A program made the translations under genes and the position numbers. From an uncultured Clostridia bacterium (lineage in GTDB: Bacteria; Bacillota; Clostridia; Christensenellales; Pumilibacteraceae), in contig CAKQJJ010000059.1 of NCBI GenBank assembly GCA_934247335.1, positions 1 through 7,523 of the forward strand: a stretch of 7,523 nt of DNA. Direction: 5' to 3'. The notes below the pieces were generated by a model. The model saw only the letters and a program-made list of their open reading frames with translations. It was not told the DNA's origin and did no database searches. Position 1 is the first letter of the stretch. Each line of letters opens with the position of its first letter. Shown in pieces: positions 5,607 through 7,523 of this stretch.

Positions 5607-6646
5607 AAATGACTTTCCGCTGGTACGGCGAAAACGACTGCATTCCGCTTTCCTATATTCGCCAGATACCCGGCATGAGCGGCGTGGTAACCGCCGTGTA
5701 CGACGTTCCCGTGGGCGAGGAGTGGAGCCTTAACAAGCTTTTGCGACTTAAAAGCCTGTGCAACGAAAACGCGCTTGAAATGGAAGTAATCGAGTCGGTT
5801 CCCGTTCACGAAGACATAAAGCTCGGCAAGCCCACCCGCGACCGCTATATCGAAAACTATAAGAAGAACATAATAAACTGCGGCAAAGCGGGCGTAAAGT
5901 GCATTTGTTACAACTTTATGCCGGTGTTCGACTGGTTCCGCACCGACCTTAAATTTTTCCACGACGACGGATCGGATTCGCTTGCGTACAGAGAGGAAGA
6001 CTTTAAAAAGCTGGACAAAAGCAATCTGCGCCTTCCCGGCTGGGACGAAAGCTACACGCCCGGCGAACTCAAAGCTTTGCTCGGCGAATACGAGGGTATG
6101 ACGCACGAAAAGCTTTTTGAAAACCTCGTGTATTTCTTAAACGCCATCATGCCCGCGTGCGACGAAGCAAACGTCGATATGGCAATCCACCCCGACGATC
6201 CGCCATGGGATATTTTCGGTCTGCCGCGAATAGTGGGAAGAGAAGCCGATTACGACCGCTTGTTTGCCGCCGTTCCCGATAAGCACAACGGCATGACTTT
6301 CTGCACCGGCAGTCTGGGAGCGGGAGCGTTCAACGATTTGCCGAAAATGGCGGCTAAGTATGCAAAAAGAATATATTTCGCGCACCTTCGCCAGCTGAAA
6401 TTCACGTCCGAAACCGACTTTTACGAAAACGGGCATATGACCGCTTGCGGCAACGTGGACGTGTATTCCATCGTAAAAGCGCTGGTGAAAAACGGCTTCG
6501 ACGGATACGTGCGCCCCGATCACGGCAGAAACGTGTGGGGCGAAAGCGCAAAACCGGGCTACGGACTGTTCGACCGCGCTATGGGTGCGTGCTATTTGTC
6601 CGGCTTGTTCGAGGCTGTGGAAAAAGATTTAAAGGAGAATAAATAA
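5603..6646 (+). CDS. uxuA: D-mannonate dehydratase
   Basis: UxuA dehydrates D-mannonate to 2-keto-3-deoxy-D-gluconate, the last hexuronate-specific step before the KDG kinase and aldolase. The 347-residue protein opens with TFRWYGENDCIPL, like E. coli UxuA, and has the family blocks VESVPVHEDIKLG (62-74), CYNFMPVFDWFRTDL (102-116), AIHPDDPPWDIFGLPRI (194-210), FCTGSLG (233-239), YFAHLR (258-263) and RPDHG (304-308). The residues matching the known Mn(II) ligands are His196, Cys234, His261 and Asp306. It is shorter than the 394-residue E. coli enzyme, mainly in the middle, as in other Gram-positive UxuA proteins. The ATG at 5603 overlaps the previous stop as ATGA, with GGAG at 5588-5591. A longer in-frame extension back to 5504 runs inside the preceding gene and is rejected. 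Its stop overlaps uxuB as TAATG. Confidence 0.97.
   Translation: MKMTFRWYGENDCIPLSYIRQIPGMSGVVTAVYDVPVGEEWSLNKLLRLKSLCNENALEMEVIESVPVHEDIKLGKPTRDRYIENYKKNIINCGKAGVKCICYNFMPVFDWFRTDLKFFHDDGSDSLAYREEDFKKLDKSNLRLPGWDESYTPGELKALLGEYEGMTHEKLFENLVYFLNAIMPACDEANVDMAIHPDDPPWDIFGLPRIVGREADYDRLFAAVPDKHNGMTFCTGSLGAGAFNDLPKMAAKYAKRIYFAHLRQLKFTSETDFYENGHMTACGNVDVYSIVKALVKNGFDGYVRPDHGRNVWGESAKPGYGLFDRAMGACYLSGLFEAVEKDLKENK
6631..6637 (+). promoter_or_regulatory. Ribosome binding site of uxuB
   Basis: AAAGGAG lies inside the 3' end of uxuA, 8 nt before the ATG at 6646, which shares one base with the uxuA stop (TAATG). Confidence 0.8.
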
Positions 6647-7476
6647 TGGTACCTTTCAAAGTGGATTTAAGCAATAAAGTGGTTGCAATCACGGGAGCGG
6701 GCGGCGTTCTGATGCGCGAGTTCGCTTGCGCCATGGCTGAGTGCGGCGCGCGCGTCGCTCTTCTCGACATAAACGAACAGGCAGCAAAAGAAGTCGCCGC
6801 AAAAATAGGCGAAAACGCGCTTGCGATAAAAACGAACTGCCTTGACAAGCAGTCGATTATCGCCGCGAAAAAGCAGATAAACGAAAAGTGGGGAAGCGTG
6901 AATTTCCTCGTAAACGGCGCCGGCGGAAACAATCCCAAGGCTACCTGCGACAACGAGTACATGACGCCCGATCTTCCCGAAGAAACCAAGAGTTTTTTCG
7001 ACCTCGACGAAAGCGGACTTAAATTCGTGTTCGACCTCAATATTACTTCGGCTTTTCTCGTAACGCAGGTGTTTGTCGCGGATATGGTAAAAACGGGAGG
7101 CGACATAATAAACGTTTCCTCAATGAACGCATTCCGTCCGCTTACCAAGATACCTGCGTATTCGGCGGCGAAAGCGGGAATAAGCAACTTCACGCAGTGG
7201 CTTGCGGTGCATTTCGCGCCGTGCGATATCCGCGTAAACGCAATCGCTCCCGGCTTTTTCGTGACCAATCAGAACAGAGACCTTCTTTTCGATAAGGACG
7301 GAACCCCCACTTCCCGAACGGGAAAAATTCTCGCCGGCACGCCCATGAAAAGATTCGGCGAACCGGGCGAGCTTATCGGTGCGCTGTTGTTCCTTGCCGA
7401 CCGCAACGCAAGCGGCTTTATCACCGGCGTAATTCTGCCGGTGGACGGCGGATTCAACGCGTACAGCGGCGTGTAA
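6646..7476 (+). CDS. uxuB: SDR-type D-mannonate oxidoreductase / D-fructuronate reductase
   Basis: This enzyme is predicted to interconvert D-fructuronate and D-mannonate with NAD(H), feeding UxuA. It is a 276-residue classical short-chain dehydrogenase: a TGAGGVL cofactor loop (16-22), Asp41 ending strand two (LLDIN), which favours NAD over NADP, NGAGGNNPKAT (90-100), catalytic Ser159 in NVSSMNAFRPLTKIPAY, and Tyr172 and Lys176 of the YxxxK pair. The combination NGAGGNNPKAT, SSMNAFRPLTKIPAYSAAK, NFTQWLAVHF, PGFFVTNQNR and the C-terminal PVDGGFNAYSGV is characteristic of the SDR mannonate oxidoreductase group, to which Bacillus UxuB (YjmF) belongs. This group is unrelated to the long-chain UxuB of E. 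coli. The position directly after uxuA fits. The product could in principle act on another aldonate or ketouronate produced by the upstream enzymes. No clear terminator is seen in the remaining 47 nt, so the operon may continue. Confidence 0.9.
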   Translation: MVPFKVDLSNKVVAITGAGGVLMREFACAMAECGARVALLDINEQAAKEVAAKIGENALAIKTNCLDKQSIIAAKKQINEKWGSVNFLVNGAGGNNPKATCDNEYMTPDLPEETKSFFDLDESGLKFVFDLNITSAFLVTQVFVADMVKTGGDIINVSSMNAFRPLTKIPAYSAAKAGISNFTQWLAVHFAPCDIRVNAIAPGFFVTNQNRDLLFDKDGTPTSRTGKILAGTPMKRFGEPGELIGALLFLADRNASGFITGVILPVDGGFNAYSGV

Positions 7477-7523
7477 AAAACGAAGAGCGTTAATTTAATC
7501 TGTTTCGGTGAGGTTATTTTGAA

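Noticed and set aside
7479..7523. Small hairpin AACG/CGTT after uxuB and a GGTGAGG followed by TTG at the window end
   Set aside because: The 4-bp stem is too short for a terminator on the + strand, and a TTG start 5 nt after GGTGAGG at the very edge cannot be tested without downstream sequence.
1..7523. CRISPR arrays, tRNA or rRNA genes, insertion sequences, riboswitches
   Set aside because: No repeated spacer pattern, cloverleaf, transposase frame, terminal inverted repeat or long structured leader was found; the operon leader is only about 22 nt.

Overview
The window looks like a chromosomal segment of a Bacillota-type bacterium, probably an anaerobic Clostridia-like lineage. The clues are near-consensus sigma-A promoters, purine-rich AGGAGG-type ribosome binding sites, an AraC regulator with an N-terminal cupin, and an uxuB gene of the short-chain dehydrogenase type known from Bacillus rather than the long-chain type of E. 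coli. The lineage is inferred from style; there is no rRNA or other phylogenetic marker.

Layout. Positions 1-288 hold the 3' end of an unrecognised, highly charged protein on the + strand. A short gap (289-385) with two hairpin terminators separates it from a convergent minus-strand pair: an AraC-family regulator (869-1678) followed by dut, a dUTPase (386-862). The regulator's promoter faces away from a second near-consensus promoter (TTGAAA-17-TATAAT, 1743-1771). That second promoter drives a + strand operon of six tightly coupled genes (1801-7476).

The operon encodes, in order: two unrelated-looking TIM-barrel sugar isomerase/epimerase-like proteins (1801-2586, 2574-3443), two Gfo/Idh/MocA NAD(P)-dependent sugar oxidoreductases (3431-4603, 4608-5606), mannonate dehydratase UxuA (5603-6646), and an SDR-type mannonate oxidoreductase/fructuronate reductase, UxuB (6646-7476). 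Junctions are 13-nt overlap, 13-nt overlap, 4-nt gap, ATGA overlap and TAATG overlap, so the set is almost certainly one transcript with coupled translation.

How the genes may work together. UxuB and UxuA make the known hexuronate step pair fructuronate -> mannonate -> 2-keto-3-deoxygluconate. The four genes upstream have the same enzyme-class composition (two Gfo/Idh/MocA dehydrogenases plus two TIM barrels) as the levoglucosan pathway, which works by oxidation, beta-elimination, hydration and re-reduction, and resemble the 3-keto-glucoside systems of ycj and dgp type. My inference is that the operon opens or remodels an uncommon uronic acid or uronide by transient keto-sugar chemistry and hands the product to UxuAB, under control of the divergent AraC regulator. 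No glycosidase, lyase, transporter, uronate isomerase (UxaC) or KDG kinase/aldolase is present in the window, so the substrate is unknown.
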